A stretch of DNA of 64,000 nucleotides from Pseudoduganella armeniaca. Its GTDB lineage: Bacteria; Pseudomonadota; Gammaproteobacteria; Burkholderiales; Burkholderiaceae_D. The notes beneath the pieces were generated by a model. The model was given only the letters and a program-made list of their open reading frames with translations. It did no database searches and had not been told where the DNA came from. Position numbers and translations under genes: made by a program. Location of the stretch: contig NZ_CP028324.1 of NCBI RefSeq assembly GCF_003028855.1, forward strand, positions 5,456,001 through 5,520,000, in the 5' to 3' direction. Below, piece after piece: positions 26,062-35,068 of the stretch (the first letter of the stretch is position 1; every line of letters begins with the position of its first letter).

Positions 26062-28092
26062 ATGTCCCGATATCTTCCCTTCAGCCTCGCCCTCCTCGCC
26101 CTCCCCGCCCACGCCGACGACATCGTCCTGCAGCGCGTGCTGGTCGACGCCTCGCGCACCTCGCAGCTGGGCATCGCCGACGCCGCCGCGGACGGCACCG
26201 TCACCCAGCGCCAGCTGCAGGCGCGCACCAGCTACCGGCCCGGCGAACTGCTGGAGGCGACACCCGGCCTGGTCGTCAGCCAGCACAGCGGCGAGGGCAA
26301 GGCCAACCAGTTCTACCTGCGCGGCTTCAACCTCGACCACGGCACCGACCTGCGCACGACGGTCGATGACATGCCCGTCAACCAGCGCAGCCACGGCCAC
26401 GGCCAGGGCTGGACGGACCTGAACTTCGTCATCCCCGAACTGGCTGCGCGGCTCGACTACGGCAAAGGGCCGTACAGCGCCGCCAATGGCGACTTCGCCT
26501 CCGCTGGCGCCACCGAGATCACGTACGCCAACCGCCTGCCGCGCAGCCAGGCCGCCGTCACGCTGGGCCAGGACGGCTACCGGCGTGCGCTGCTGGCCGG
26601 CTCGCCCGCGCTGGGACGCGGCAGCCTGCTGTACGCGCTGGAGGCGCTGCACAACGACGGCCCGTTCACGCGCGGCGACGATTACCGTAAGCTGAACGCG
26701 GTGCTGCGCTACAGCCAGGGCTATGCCAACAACGGCTGGCACGTGGCGGCGATGGCGTACGGCGCGCACTGGAACGCCACCGACCAGATCCCGCAGCGCG
26801 CTGTCGCCAGCGGCACGCTCGGGCGCTTCGACACCGTCGACACCACGGATGGCGGCAGCGCGCACCGCTACAGCCTGTCCGGCGCGTGGCGCCGCACGGC
26901 CGACGACAGCGCCTCGAAGATCTCGGCCTACGTGATCGCCAACCGCCTCGACCTGTACTCGAACTTCACCTATTTTCTCGACGATCCCGTCGCCGGCGAC
27001 CAGTTCGCCCAGCCGGACCGGCGCGTCACCACAGGCCTGGACGCGCGCCACGGCTGGCACGTGCACGCGGGCGACGTCCTGACCTCCACCACTGTCGGCC
27101 TGCAAGTCCAGAACGACAATATCCACAACGGCCTGCTGCGCACGGCGGCGCGCCGCACGCTGGGCGCGATCCGGCAGGACCATATCGTCGAAACGTCGGC
27201 CGCGCTGTTCATCGAGAACCACACCCGCTGGACGCCGACCTTGCGCACGGTAGCGGGCCTGCGCGCGGACCGCTACCGCTTCGACGTGGCCAGCGACCGG
27301 CGCGAGAACTCGGGCCAGGCCGACGACGGCCTGTTCAGCCCCAGCCTCGGCCTCGTGCTGGGTCCCTGGGCGCAAACGGAGGTGTACTTCAACGCTGGCC
27401 GTGGCTTCCACAGCAACGACGCGCGCGGCACCGTCATCGCCGTCGATCCGAAAACCGGCGAGCCGACCGACCGGGTGACGCCGCTGGCGCGCTCGCGCGG
27501 CCTCGATCTCGGCCTGCGCAGCGAGTGGCTGCCCGGCCTGCAAACGACGCTGTCGCTGTACCGGCTCGACTTCGACTCCGAACTGGTATTCGTCGGCGAC
27601 GCCGGCACCACCGAGGCGGGCCGGCCCAGCCGCCGCCACGGCATCGAGTTCTCCAACTACTACAAGCCGTTCAAGTGGCTCAGCCTCGACATGGACCTGG
27701 CCTATGCGCGCGGCCGCTATCGCGATGTGGACAGCGCCGGCCAGCACATTCCCGGCGCCGTCGAAGGCGTGGCGCAACTGGCCGTGACCTTCACCCCAAG
27801 CGGGCCCTGGTCGGGCGCGCTGCGCCTGCGTTGGTTCGGGCCGCGCCCCCTGGTCGAGGACAACAGCGTGCGCTCGCGTGCCAGCGCCACCGTCAATGGC
27901 CGCATCGGCTACCGGCTCGATCGCGCCACGCGGCTGGAACTGGAGGCGTTCAACCTGGCCAACCGGCGCGCCGCCGCCATCGAGTATTACTATGCGTCGC
28001 GCCTGCGCGGCGAGACGCAGGCCGTGGACGACGTACACTTCCACCCGATCGAGGCGCGGTCGCTGCGGCTGACCCTGACCCACAGTTTCTAG
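26062..28092 (+). CDS. TonB-dependent outer-membrane receptor
   Basis: A 676-residue receptor. A short signal peptide (about 1-18, ALPAHA) precedes a plug domain (about 40-160: LLEATPGLVVSQHSGEGKAN, FYLRGFNLDHGTDL) and a beta-barrel that ends in the aromatic terminus LTLTHSF. The plug has a histidine-rich stretch (QRSHGHGQGW), which may suggest a metal or metal-chelate substrate. No TonB box is obvious. The gene starts 9 bp after a GGGACAG repeat, so its promoter or leader is largely repeat sequence. The substrate is not identifiable. Confidence 0.85.
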   Translation: MSRYLPFSLALLALPAHADDIVLQRVLVDASRTSQLGIADAAADGTVTQRQLQARTSYRPGELLEATPGLVVSQHSGEGKANQFYLRGFNLDHGTDLRTTVDDMPVNQRSHGHGQGWTDLNFVIPELAARLDYGKGPYSAANGDFASAGATEITYANRLPRSQAAVTLGQDGYRRALLAGSPALGRGSLLYALEALHNDGPFTRGDDYRKLNAVLRYSQGYANNGWHVAAMAYGAHWNATDQIPQRAVASGTLGRFDTVDTTDGGSAHRYSLSGAWRRTADDSASKISAYVIANRLDLYSNFTYFLDDPVAGDQFAQPDRRVTTGLDARHGWHVHAGDVLTSTTVGLQVQNDNIHNGLLRTAARRTLGAIRQDHIVETSAALFIENHTRWTPTLRTVAGLRADRYRFDVASDRRENSGQADDGLFSPSLGLVLGPWAQTEVYFNAGRGFHSNDARGTVIAVDPKTGEPTDRVTPLARSRGLDLGLRSEWLPGLQTTLSLYRLDFDSELVFVGDAGTTEAGRPSRRHGIEFSNYYKPFKWLSLDMDLAYARGRYRDVDSAGQHIPGAVEGVAQLAVTFTPSGPWSGALRLRWFGPRPLVEDNSVRSRASATVNGRIGYRLDRATRLELEAFNLANRRAAAIEYYYASRLRGETQAVDDVHFHPIEARSLRLTLTHSF

Positions 28093-28135
28093 CGAAGTCG
28101 TACAATAGGGAATCTACTTTTTCCCGAGTCCCGCC

Positions 28136-28870
28136 ATGTCCGCCGCCGCACCCGCCTTTACGCCCCTCGAACAAGTCAGCGCGGCCCTGAGCACGCAGGG
28201 TTATGCGCTGCTGGCGCCGGCCGACGTGGCCGCGCTGGCCGGCACGCCGCTGGCGCAGCTGGAGGCGCTGGCACCCACCTGGGACGAACTGGAGCTGGAC
28301 AATTACCTGAAGGACGGCGGCCGTTACCGGCGCCGGCGCCACTCCTGCTTCGTGCAGGAAGGCGACGTACTGGCGCAAACGGCGCACCGCGCGCACTGGC
28401 AGCCGGTCGAATACAACGCCCTGCACGGCGGCATGCACCGCATGTTCGCGCCGGTGCGGCCGGCCACCATCGAACAGCCGGGCTGGCAAGGCCTGCTGAC
28501 GGCGCTCGGGCGGGTCTGCTCCGCCGTGCGCGGCGTGCGCACCTGGTACGTGGAAGCCCATCAGTTCCGCATCGACACGGCCGATGGCATCGGCCGTCCC
28601 ACGCCGGAAGGCGCGCACCGCGATGGCGTCGACTACGTGGCCGTGCTGCTGGTGGGCCGGCACGGCATCAAGGGCGGCGAAACGCGCGTGTTCGAGGCCG
28701 ATGGCCCGAACGGCAAGCGTTTCACGATGACCGAGCCCTGGACCCTGCTGCTGCTGGACGACGCCGCCGTGATCCACGAGTCGACGCCGATCCAGCCGCT
28801 GGGCGAGCATGGTTATCGCGACACCCTCGTGCTGACCTACCGCGCCGGCGCGTTCCAGGGCGAGCAATAA
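28136..28870 (+). CDS. 2OG-Fe dioxygenase family protein (PF10014 type)
   Basis: A 244-residue protein. The iron ligands appear as HRDG (about residue 160, in PTPEGAHRDGVDYV) and HESTPI near 215, with the arginine in GYRDTLVLTYR at the C-terminus. These match the 2OG-Fe_Oxy_2 family, which includes BsmA and amino-acid hydroxylases such as isoleucine dioxygenase. The start has CCCGCC rather than a strong Shine-Dalgarno. It lies 43 bp after the TonB receptor on the same strand and may be in the same transcript. The substrate is possibly a free amino acid (inference). Confidence 0.75.
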   Translation: MSAAAPAFTPLEQVSAALSTQGYALLAPADVAALAGTPLAQLEALAPTWDELELDNYLKDGGRYRRRRHSCFVQEGDVLAQTAHRAHWQPVEYNALHGGMHRMFAPVRPATIEQPGWQGLLTALGRVCSAVRGVRTWYVEAHQFRIDTADGIGRPTPEGAHRDGVDYVAVLLVGRHGIKGGETRVFEADGPNGKRFTMTEPWTLLLLDDAAVIHESTPIQPLGEHGYRDTLVLTYRAGAFQGEQ

Positions 28871-28975
28871 GGCGCCACATGCACCGTGCAAGGCGCCGAT
28901 GCACGAAGAGCGCGGGCGCCACGGGCGCGGCAAATCCGATATAGTCAAATGCAACCAGCCAGTAGGAGCAGCGGA

Positions 28976-30334
28976 GTGGACTCCAGCTATGAAATCGAAC
29001 CGGGCGAGATCGAGATCCTCATCGTCGAGGACAGCCCGACGCAGGCCGAGCGCCTGCGCCGCCTGATCCAGTCGGTCAAGTACCGCGCCCGGGTGGCGGG
29101 CAACGGCCGGCTGGCGCTGGAAGCCATCCACGAGCGCAAGCCGCACCTGGTGCTGTCCGATATCGTCATGCCGGAGATGGATGGCTATGACCTGTGCCGC
29201 GCCATCAAGTCCGATGCCGGCCTGCGCGACATTCCCGTCATCCTCGTCACCTCGCTGAACGATCCGAAGGACATCATCCGCGGCATCGAGTGCGGCGCCG
29301 ACAACTTCATCCGCAAGCCGTATGCGGAAGACTACCTGCTCAACCGTATCGGCCACATGCTGGTCAACCAGAAGCTGCGCAAGAACCAGAACATGGAGGT
29401 CGGCATCGCCCTCTACCTGGGCGAGCAGAAGCACTTCATCAATGCCGAGCGCCAGCAAATCCTCGACCTCTTGATCTCCACCTACGAACAGGCGGTGCAG
29501 GTCAACAGCGAGCTGCAGGCGCGCGAACGCCAGGTGATCGAACTGAACATGCGCCTGGCCCACCACGCCGGCCAGCTGGAAACGATCAACCGCGAAATCG
29601 CGCTGAAGAACCTGGAGCTGGCCGAGGCCAGCCGCATGAAGTCGGCTTTCATTGCCAATATGTCGCATGAGCTGCGCACGCCGCTCAATGCCATCATAGG
29701 CTTCACCGGCGCCCTGCTGATGAAGCTTCCGGGACCGCTGACGCCGGAGCAGGACAAGCAGCTGAACACGATCCGCTCCAGCGCGCGCCACCTGCTCTCG
29801 CTGATCAACGACATCCTCGACGTGGCCAAGATCGAGGCCGGCAAGGTCACGCTGTCGATCGAAGCGGTGCAGTGCCAGGACCTGGTGCGCGAGGTGGCCG
29901 AGACGCTGCGCCCGCTGGCCGCGCAGAAGGGCCTGGCCCTGGAAGTGGCGCTGGAAGAGCAGCCGATCACGCTCGACACCGACCGCCGCGCGCTGACGCA
30001 GGTCCTGATCAACCTCGCCAACAACGCCATCAAGTTCACCGAAAAGGGTCACGTGAGAATCAGCCTGGCGCTGCGCACGGCGGACGACGGCCAACGCACG
30101 GTGGAGTTCTCCGTGGCCGACAGCGGCGCCGGCATTCGCGAGGAGGACCAGGCCAAGCTGTTCCAGGCGTTCTCGCAGCTGGACTCCACCTCCACGCGCC
30201 ATGCCGAGGGCGCGGGGCTCGGGCTGTACCTGTGCCAGAACCTGTCGAACCTGCTGGGCGGCTCGCTCTACTTCACCAGCGAATTCGGTAAGGGCAGCGT
30301 GTTCACGCTGGCGATGGCGGCAAAACCGGCCTGA
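28976..30334 (+). CDS. Response regulator-histidine kinase fusion
   Basis: A 452-residue protein. The N-terminal receiver domain has the phosphoacceptor D62 (VLSDIVMPEMDGYD) and conserved K in RKPY. It is followed by a coiled coil (about 150-220), a HisKA domain with H231 (NMSHELRTPLN) and an ATPase domain (NLANNAIKFTEKG, GAGLGLYL). No membrane helix. The GTG at 28976 is preferred because AGGAG lies 7 bp upstream; the ATG at 28949 lacks one. It probably receives phosphate from another kinase and passes it on. Confidence 0.85.
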   Translation: MDSSYEIEPGEIEILIVEDSPTQAERLRRLIQSVKYRARVAGNGRLALEAIHERKPHLVLSDIVMPEMDGYDLCRAIKSDAGLRDIPVILVTSLNDPKDIIRGIECGADNFIRKPYAEDYLLNRIGHMLVNQKLRKNQNMEVGIALYLGEQKHFINAERQQILDLLISTYEQAVQVNSELQARERQVIELNMRLAHHAGQLETINREIALKNLELAEASRMKSAFIANMSHELRTPLNAIIGFTGALLMKLPGPLTPEQDKQLNTIRSSARHLLSLINDILDVAKIEAGKVTLSIEAVQCQDLVREVAETLRPLAAQKGLALEVALEEQPITLDTDRRALTQVLINLANNAIKFTEKGHVRISLALRTADDGQRTVEFSVADSGAGIREEDQAKLFQAFSQLDSTSTRHAEGAGLGLYLCQNLSNLLGGSLYFTSEFGKGSVFTLAMAAKPA

Positions 30335-30426
30335 CGGGCATGACTTTGTTGCAAGTGCACATTTGACAACGTGGCGTAACGGCCGCAGGAAATCGAAAAA
30401 AAGGCGCGCACGGTAGAACTACGGTA

Positions 30427-30455
30427 TTGCAGCGCAACATAATCGGCGCTATAGT
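30427..30455 (+). promoter_or_regulatory. Sigma-70-type promoter of candidate small RNA
   Basis: TTGCAG (30427-30432) and TATAGT (30450-30455) have exactly 17 bp between them. Transcription would begin near 30462, and no open reading frame follows before the terminator at 30497. Confidence 0.6.
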
Positions 30456-30461
30456 TGAACC

Positions 30462-30529
30462 GTCTCCTCCAAGCGTTCTCCGAACAATTGGAATTTGCCC
30501 GCAGCCAATGGCTTGCGGGCATTTTTTTT
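30462..30529 (+). ncRNA. Candidate small RNA with anti-Shine-Dalgarno-like loop
   Basis: A predicted transcript of about 68 nt from a well-spaced promoter to a strong terminator. The 5' part is unstructured and holds CUCCUCC and GUUCUCCG, which could pair with Shine-Dalgarno sequences. The 3' part is a stem-loop (30497-30520) and eight U residues, the form that Hfq binds. It sits in the 201-bp gap between the response regulator-kinase and the convergent hydrolase gene; nothing else is seen there. Alternatively the hairpin is only the terminator of the kinase mRNA. Confidence 0.5.
30497..30529 (+). terminator. Rho-independent terminator
   Basis: GCCCGCA / TGCGGGC stem with an inner AGCC/GGCT extension, one bulged base, then eight T (30522-30529). 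Confidence 0.85.
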
Positions 30530-30535
30530 GCCCGG

Positions 30536-31654
30536 TCAGCGTAGATATTCCCCAAAGAATGCCAGCACCCGCTGCCGCACGTCGCGCTCCAGCGCGACCG
30601 GGTCCGGCGCGCAGAACAGGTCGGCGTCAATGTCGACCGGCGCTTCCGGGTGCGCCTGGCTGTAGGTGCGCCCCAACCTGGCCAGGTCGCCGAAGTCGCC
30701 ATGACAGGCATTTGCCATCGTCTGATACACGGCCGGGCCGCGGTGCATGCGCCAGACCGTTTGCACCGTGTCATCGACAACCGTTTGGCCTTGCCACCGA
30801 TGCACCGTGTCCAGGATCATGAAGGGCTTGGTCCAGGGCTGCGCCAGGTTGCCGTACACGCTGCCGTCCAGGTTGACGGCCGCCTTGACGCGGCCCTCCT
30901 CGCGCTGCAGCCAGAGCGCCGTCGCACCGCCCAGCGAATGCCCATAGCTACCCACGCGCGACAAGTCCAGCTTGCCCGCGAGCGGCCCGCCCTGCTCGGC
31001 ATTGCGCTGCTCCAGCCAGTTCAGTACGTGCCGCTGGTCCGCCAGCAATTCCGCGAGCACCTCGTCCGAGCCATCGCCGACGCTCGGCATGGCGATCGAG
31101 CCGTCGGGCAGGCGCGTCGGCCCGGATACGTAGGGATGGTTGACCGTCACCACGATGTAGCCATGGCTAGCCAGGTCTTCCGTCAGGCCCGCATAGGTTT
31201 CCACCGCATTGCCCAGGCCGGGAGAAAACAGGATCACTGGCGCCGGCCGGTTCGCCTGGACGGGCACGTCCTGGCGCGCATGCCCTGTCGCCGCGAACCC
31301 GGCCGGCAAGCCCAGCGCCGCGTAGACGGCGTCGTGGCCGTACGGCATGCGCGCGGCCTGCGGCTGTGCCGCCGCGGGGTACGCCACCCGCACGGATAGC
31401 GAGCGGCGGTCGTCCGGCGCACTCGTGAACACTTCGGCGCGGTTCGGGTCCGTCAGTGCGAATTCCATGGTCCCGATGCAATGGCTGCCCGTCGGCGCCG
31501 TGCTCCGATAGGGTTCGGCGGCCGCCTCTGGTAGGCCGCAGCGGGCAGCATACGAAATCGTGCCAGCAGAGGTGGGCGCGTCAAACCGGTTGTCGCCACC
31601 GCAAGCGGTCAACACGGCCAGCGCTACCACGCAAGAAAAAATACCAGAACGCAT
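30536..31654 (-). CDS. Lipoprotein alpha/beta hydrolase, PAF-acetylhydrolase-like
   Basis: A 372-residue protein. A lipoprotein signal peptide ends in LTAC (lipobox, cysteine at 18). The hydrolase fold follows: PVILFSPGLGN (oxyanion region), GYIVVTVNHPYVSG, the nucleophile elbow GHSLGG, and a late histidine in ANACHGDFGD. This resembles platelet-activating factor acetylhydrolase and related bacterial esterases. It would be membrane anchored in the periplasm. It is divergent from the TetR-led efflux operon (161-bp gap). Confidence 0.8.
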   Translation of the reverse strand: MRSGIFSCVVALAVLTACGGDNRFDAPTSAGTISYAARCGLPEAAAEPYRSTAPTGSHCIGTMEFALTDPNRAEVFTSAPDDRRSLSVRVAYPAAAQPQAARMPYGHDAVYAALGLPAGFAATGHARQDVPVQANRPAPVILFSPGLGNAVETYAGLTEDLASHGYIVVTVNHPYVSGPTRLPDGSIAMPSVGDGSDEVLAELLADQRHVLNWLEQRNAEQGGPLAGKLDLSRVGSYGHSLGGATALWLQREEGRVKAAVNLDGSVYGNLAQPWTKPFMILDTVHRWQGQTVVDDTVQTVWRMHRGPAVYQTMANACHGDFGDLARLGRTYSQAHPEAPVDIDADLFCAPDPVALERDVRQRVLAFFGEYLR

Positions 31655-31760
31655 TACTTTCCTTTCATATTTGGTTACAATTACGCCAGTCTAGCCACCC
31701 AGGATGAAGAGGAACTAAAGACGACGCCGCGGTAAGTCTCATGGCGTCATCTCTTCATTT

Positions 31761-31794
31761 TCAAACAATCGCTTTACTTATATCAATTGTTTGA
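31761..31794. promoter_or_regulatory. Inverted-repeat operator for the TetR regulator
   Basis: Perfect 9-bp arms TCAAACAAT and ATTGTTTGA with a 16-bp spacer, centred about 38 bp before the TetR start and within the divergent gap. This is a likely autoregulatory operator. Confidence 0.55.
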
Positions 31795-31815
31795 TTTCTG
31801 TGATGTAATTGCGCA

Positions 31816-32478
31816 ATGATTGAAAAACCATTACGCAAATCCCGCGCGGACGGCGAGCAGTCGCGCGAGCGGCTGCTGCTGGCCGCGATGAAGCTGTTCG
31901 CCGAACAGGGCTTCGCCCGCACTTCCACCCGCGAGATCGCCCTGGCCGCCGGTGCCAACGTGGCCGCCATCAGCTACTACTTCGGCGACAAGGCTGGCCT
32001 GTACAAGGCCGCGCTGACCGACTTCCTGCCGCCGCCGCAAAAGAACATCGAGATGTTCGACCAACCCCATTTCACCTTGCGCCAGGCGCTGGAAGGCTAT
32101 TACGCCCAGCTGCTCGGCCCCCTGCTGGAGGGCGAGGAGGCGGAGTTGTGCATGCGCCTGTGGCTGCGCGAGGTACTGGAACCGCGCGGGGTCTGGGCCG
32201 AGGAGCTCAACACGGGGATTCGCGCCGAGCACATCGCCTTTGCCGGCGTACTGGCGCGGCACCTGGGCGTGCCCGTGGACGACGAGGTACATCGCCTGGT
32301 GCACGCGTGCGCCAGCCTGGGCGTGCATCTCATGATCGGCGCGGACGTGATCGAGGCGCTGACGCCGCAACTGCTGGCGTCGCCCGACGCGCTGCGCGCA
32401 TGGATCCCGAAACTGGCCGGCTACGCGGAAGCGATCGTGCTGGCGGAACAAGAAAAACGACAGAAAGGAGCAGCATGA
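31816..32478 (+). CDS. TetR-family repressor of the adjacent RND operon
   Basis: A 220-residue regulator. The helix-turn-helix is at about residues 35-60 (TSTREIALAAGANVAAISYYFGDK), and the C-terminal domain resembles the CerR/DUF1956 group. It is the first gene of the efflux operon; its stop overlaps the ATG of the outer-membrane factor gene (ATGA). Being both in and upstream of the operon, it probably represses itself and the pump, using the inverted repeat at 31761-31794. Confidence 0.85.
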   Translation: MIEKPLRKSRADGEQSRERLLLAAMKLFAEQGFARTSTREIALAAGANVAAISYYFGDKAGLYKAALTDFLPPPQKNIEMFDQPHFTLRQALEGYYAQLLGPLLEGEEAELCMRLWLREVLEPRGVWAEELNTGIRAEHIAFAGVLARHLGVPVDDEVHRLVHACASLGVHLMIGADVIEALTPQLLASPDALRAWIPKLAGYAEAIVLAEQEKRQKGAA

Positions 32479-33890
32479 GGAACAGAACGTGTGCGCTGGC
32501 CGTGGCGACGGCACTCGCACTGGCGGGGTGCGGCCTGACCGGCCCCGCGCGGCAGGTGCCGGACCAGGCGCCCGTGCAATGGCAGGCGCCGCTGCCGCAT
32601 GGCGGCAGCACGGCCGCCTTGTCCGACTGGTGGCGCGGCCAGGGTGACCCGGTGCTGGCGCAGCTGATCGAGGCGGCGCAGCAGGTCAGCCCGACCGTGG
32701 CATCGGCCCGTTCGCGCATCGGCCAGGCGCGCGCCGAACGCACGGCGGCCGGCGCGGCGCTGGTGCCGGCCGTCGATGGCGTCGCCACGTCCACGCGCAC
32801 CAGCCAGCAACAGGCTTCGGTGCCATCGAACACGACGTCGCAGGTGTATGCCCAAGCGACCTGGGAGATCGACCTGTTCGGCGCCAACCGCGCCGCACGC
32901 GATGCCGCCCAGGCCCGCCTGGACAGCGCGCAGGCGGGCTGGCATGACGCCCGCGTCTCGGTCGCGGCCGAAACCGCCAACGAATACTACGGCCTGCGCG
33001 CCTGCGAGCAACTGCTGGCCGTGGCGCAGCAGGACGCCCGCTCGCGCGCCGACACCGCCCGGCTGACCGAGCTGACCTCCAAAGCCGGTTTCCAGGCCCC
33101 GGCCACGGCGGCGCAGGCGCGCGCCAGCGCCGCCGAGGCGAACAGCCGCGCCATCGCCCAGCGCGCCCAGTGCGACGTCAACGTCAAGGCGCTGGTGGCC
33201 CTGACCGCCATCGACGAGCCGCAACTGCGCAGCCGCCTGGCGGGCCAGGCCACCACCGCCGATCCGCTGGCCGCGCTGTCGCCCGCGCAAGGCATCGCAT
33301 TGGCCGAACTGCCGGCGCAGACGCTGGCGCAGCGGCCGGACGTGTTCACGGCCGAACGCGAAGTGGCGGCCGCCAGCTTCGAGGTGGCCGGTGCGCGCGC
33401 CCAGCGCTTCCCGCGCCTGACCTTGGCCGGCGCCGTCGGCCGCGGCCGCGTGCATGCGGGCGGCGAAAACGTCACCGCCAACACCTGGAACATCGGCCCC
33501 GTGCAGATGACGCTGCCCATCTTCGACGCCGGCACCCGCCGCGCCAACGTGGCGGCGGCACAGGAACGCTACGAGGCGGCCGTCAGCAGCTACCGGGGCA
33601 CCGTGCGCCAGGCCGTGCGCGAGGTGGAGGAAGCGCTGGTCAACCTGCAGAGCACCGACGAGCGCGCGGGCGACGCGCGCACGGCGCTGGAAGGCTACCG
33701 CAGCGCCTTCGTGGCGACGGAAGACCGCTACAAGAACGGCATGGCGAGCCTGCTGGAACTGGAAGACGCGCGCCGCACCCGCCTGGCGGCCGAGAACGCG
33801 ATGGTCAGCCTGCAGCGCGAGCGCAGCGCCGCCTGGATCGCCCTGTACCGCGCGGCCGGCGGCGGCTGGAACCGCCCCGCCCAACAATAA
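32475..33890 (+). CDS. Outer-membrane factor lipoprotein of RND pump (OprM/NodT type)
   Basis: A 471-residue channel protein. The signal peptide ends in the lipobox ALAGC. Two OEP repeats follow; family marks are WEIDLFGANR, AQRPDVFTAEREVAAA and the final YRAAGGGW. The ATG at 32475 is preceded by AAAGGAG and overlaps the TetR stop by 4 bp. It forms the trimeric outer-membrane channel for the next two gene products. The order OMF-adaptor-pump is less common than adaptor-pump-OMF. Confidence 0.88.
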   Translation: MRNRTCALAVATALALAGCGLTGPARQVPDQAPVQWQAPLPHGGSTAALSDWWRGQGDPVLAQLIEAAQQVSPTVASARSRIGQARAERTAAGAALVPAVDGVATSTRTSQQQASVPSNTTSQVYAQATWEIDLFGANRAARDAAQARLDSAQAGWHDARVSVAAETANEYYGLRACEQLLAVAQQDARSRADTARLTELTSKAGFQAPATAAQARASAAEANSRAIAQRAQCDVNVKALVALTAIDEPQLRSRLAGQATTADPLAALSPAQGIALAELPAQTLAQRPDVFTAEREVAAASFEVAGARAQRFPRLTLAGAVGRGRVHAGGENVTANTWNIGPVQMTLPIFDAGTRRANVAAAQERYEAAVSSYRGTVRQAVREVEEALVNLQSTDERAGDARTALEGYRSAFVATEDRYKNGMASLLELEDARRTRLAAENAMVSLQRERSAAWIALYRAAGGGWNRPAQQ

Positions 33891-35059
33891 TGGACACGCA
33901 CATGAACAAAATGAAGACCAAATCGATTGCCCTGGCCGTGGCGGCCGTCTGCACCTTCGGCGGCGTCGGCATGACGCTGATGCACAACGCCTCGGCGGCG
34001 AAAGAGGAAAAGAAGCCGGCGCAGACGCCGGCACTGACGGTCACCACGATCCGCCCCGCCACCGCCTCGCTGCCGCTGCAACTGGCGGCGAACGGCAACG
34101 TGGCCGCGTGGCAGGAAGCCGTCATCGGCAACGAATCGAACGGCCTGCGCCTGACCGATGTGCGGGTCAACGTGGGTGACGTCGTCAAGAAAGGCGAAGT
34201 GCTGGCCGTGTTCTCGGCCGATACCGTCAACGCGGAAGTGGCGCAAGCCAAGGCCGCGCTGGCCGAAGCGCAGGCCAATGCGGCCGAGGCGCAGGCCGAC
34301 GCGCGCCGCGCGCGCGCCGTGCAGGCCAGCGGCGCCCTGTCGGAACAGCAGATCAGCCAGTACCTGACGGCCGAGCAGACCGCCAAGGCGCGCATCGAAT
34401 CGGCCCGCGCCGTGCTGGCGGCGCAGCAGCTGCGCCTGAAGTACACGCAGGTGGTCGCGCCGGACGCCGGCGTCATCTCGGCGCGCAGCGCCACCGTCGG
34501 TTCCGTCGTCGGCGCCGGCACGGAGCTGTTCAAGATGATCCGCCAGGGCCGCCTGGAATGGCGCGCCGAGGTCACGGCGACGGACCTGAAGAACATCCGC
34601 ATCGGCGGCCCGGTACGCGTCAAGGCGGCCAACGGCAGCGAGCTGACGGGCAAGGTGCGCATGATCGCGCCGACCGTCGACCCGCAGACCCGTTCCGCGC
34701 TGGTCTACGTGGACCTGCCGCCGGACCTGAACCGCAACGCACCGTTCAAGGCCGGCATGTTCGCCACCGGCCAGTTCGAGCTGGGCAAGTCGGACGCGCT
34801 GACCTTGCCGCAGCCGGCCGTGGTCGTGCGCGACGGCTTCCCGTACGTGTTCCGCCTGAACCCGGACTCGCGCGTCAGCCAGGTCAAGGTACGCACGGGC
34901 CGGCGCCTGGGCGACCGCATCGAGGTGGTCGGCATCGGCGCCGACACCCAGGTGGTGCTGAGCGGCGCGGGCTTCCTCAACGATGGCGACCTGGTGCGGC
35001 ACGTGGCCGCCCCGGCCGGCGCGGTGGCGGCGAACGCCCCCGCCACCGCCCCCAAATAA
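33890..35059 (+). CDS. RND efflux periplasmic adaptor (HlyD/AcrA-type)
   Basis: A 389-residue adaptor. A membrane/signal segment (about 12-36) precedes lipoyl half-motifs (NESNGLRLTDVRVNVGDVVKKG), a helical hairpin (about 110-180, alanine-rich), a beta-barrel domain and a membrane-proximal domain. The ATG at 33890 shares its A with the stop of the OMF gene (TAATG), suggesting coupling; an ATG four codons later is possible. It bridges the pump and channel. Confidence 0.85.
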   Translation: MDTHMNKMKTKSIALAVAAVCTFGGVGMTLMHNASAAKEEKKPAQTPALTVTTIRPATASLPLQLAANGNVAAWQEAVIGNESNGLRLTDVRVNVGDVVKKGEVLAVFSADTVNAEVAQAKAALAEAQANAAEAQADARRARAVQASGALSEQQISQYLTAEQTAKARIESARAVLAAQQLRLKYTQVVAPDAGVISARSATVGSVVGAGTELFKMIRQGRLEWRAEVTATDLKNIRIGGPVRVKAANGSELTGKVRMIAPTVDPQTRSALVYVDLPPDLNRNAPFKAGMFATGQFELGKSDALTLPQPAVVVRDGFPYVFRLNPDSRVSQVKVRTGRRLGDRIEVVGIGADTQVVLSGAGFLNDGDLVRHVAAPAGAVAANAPATAPK

Positions 35060-35068
35060 GGAGCCGCG

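Noticed and set aside
23158..28083. A 1641-codon open frame on the minus strand across the M1, DUF6702 and TonB genes
   Set aside because: It is a shadow of the plus-strand genes: no motif, extreme His/Arg/Val bias, no ribosome-binding site. High GC at third positions removes stops on the opposite strand.
26062..28092. Iron-siderophore receptor assignment
   Set aside because: No Fur box, siderophore gene or FecR-type partner is seen; the histidine-rich plug is only weak evidence for metal.
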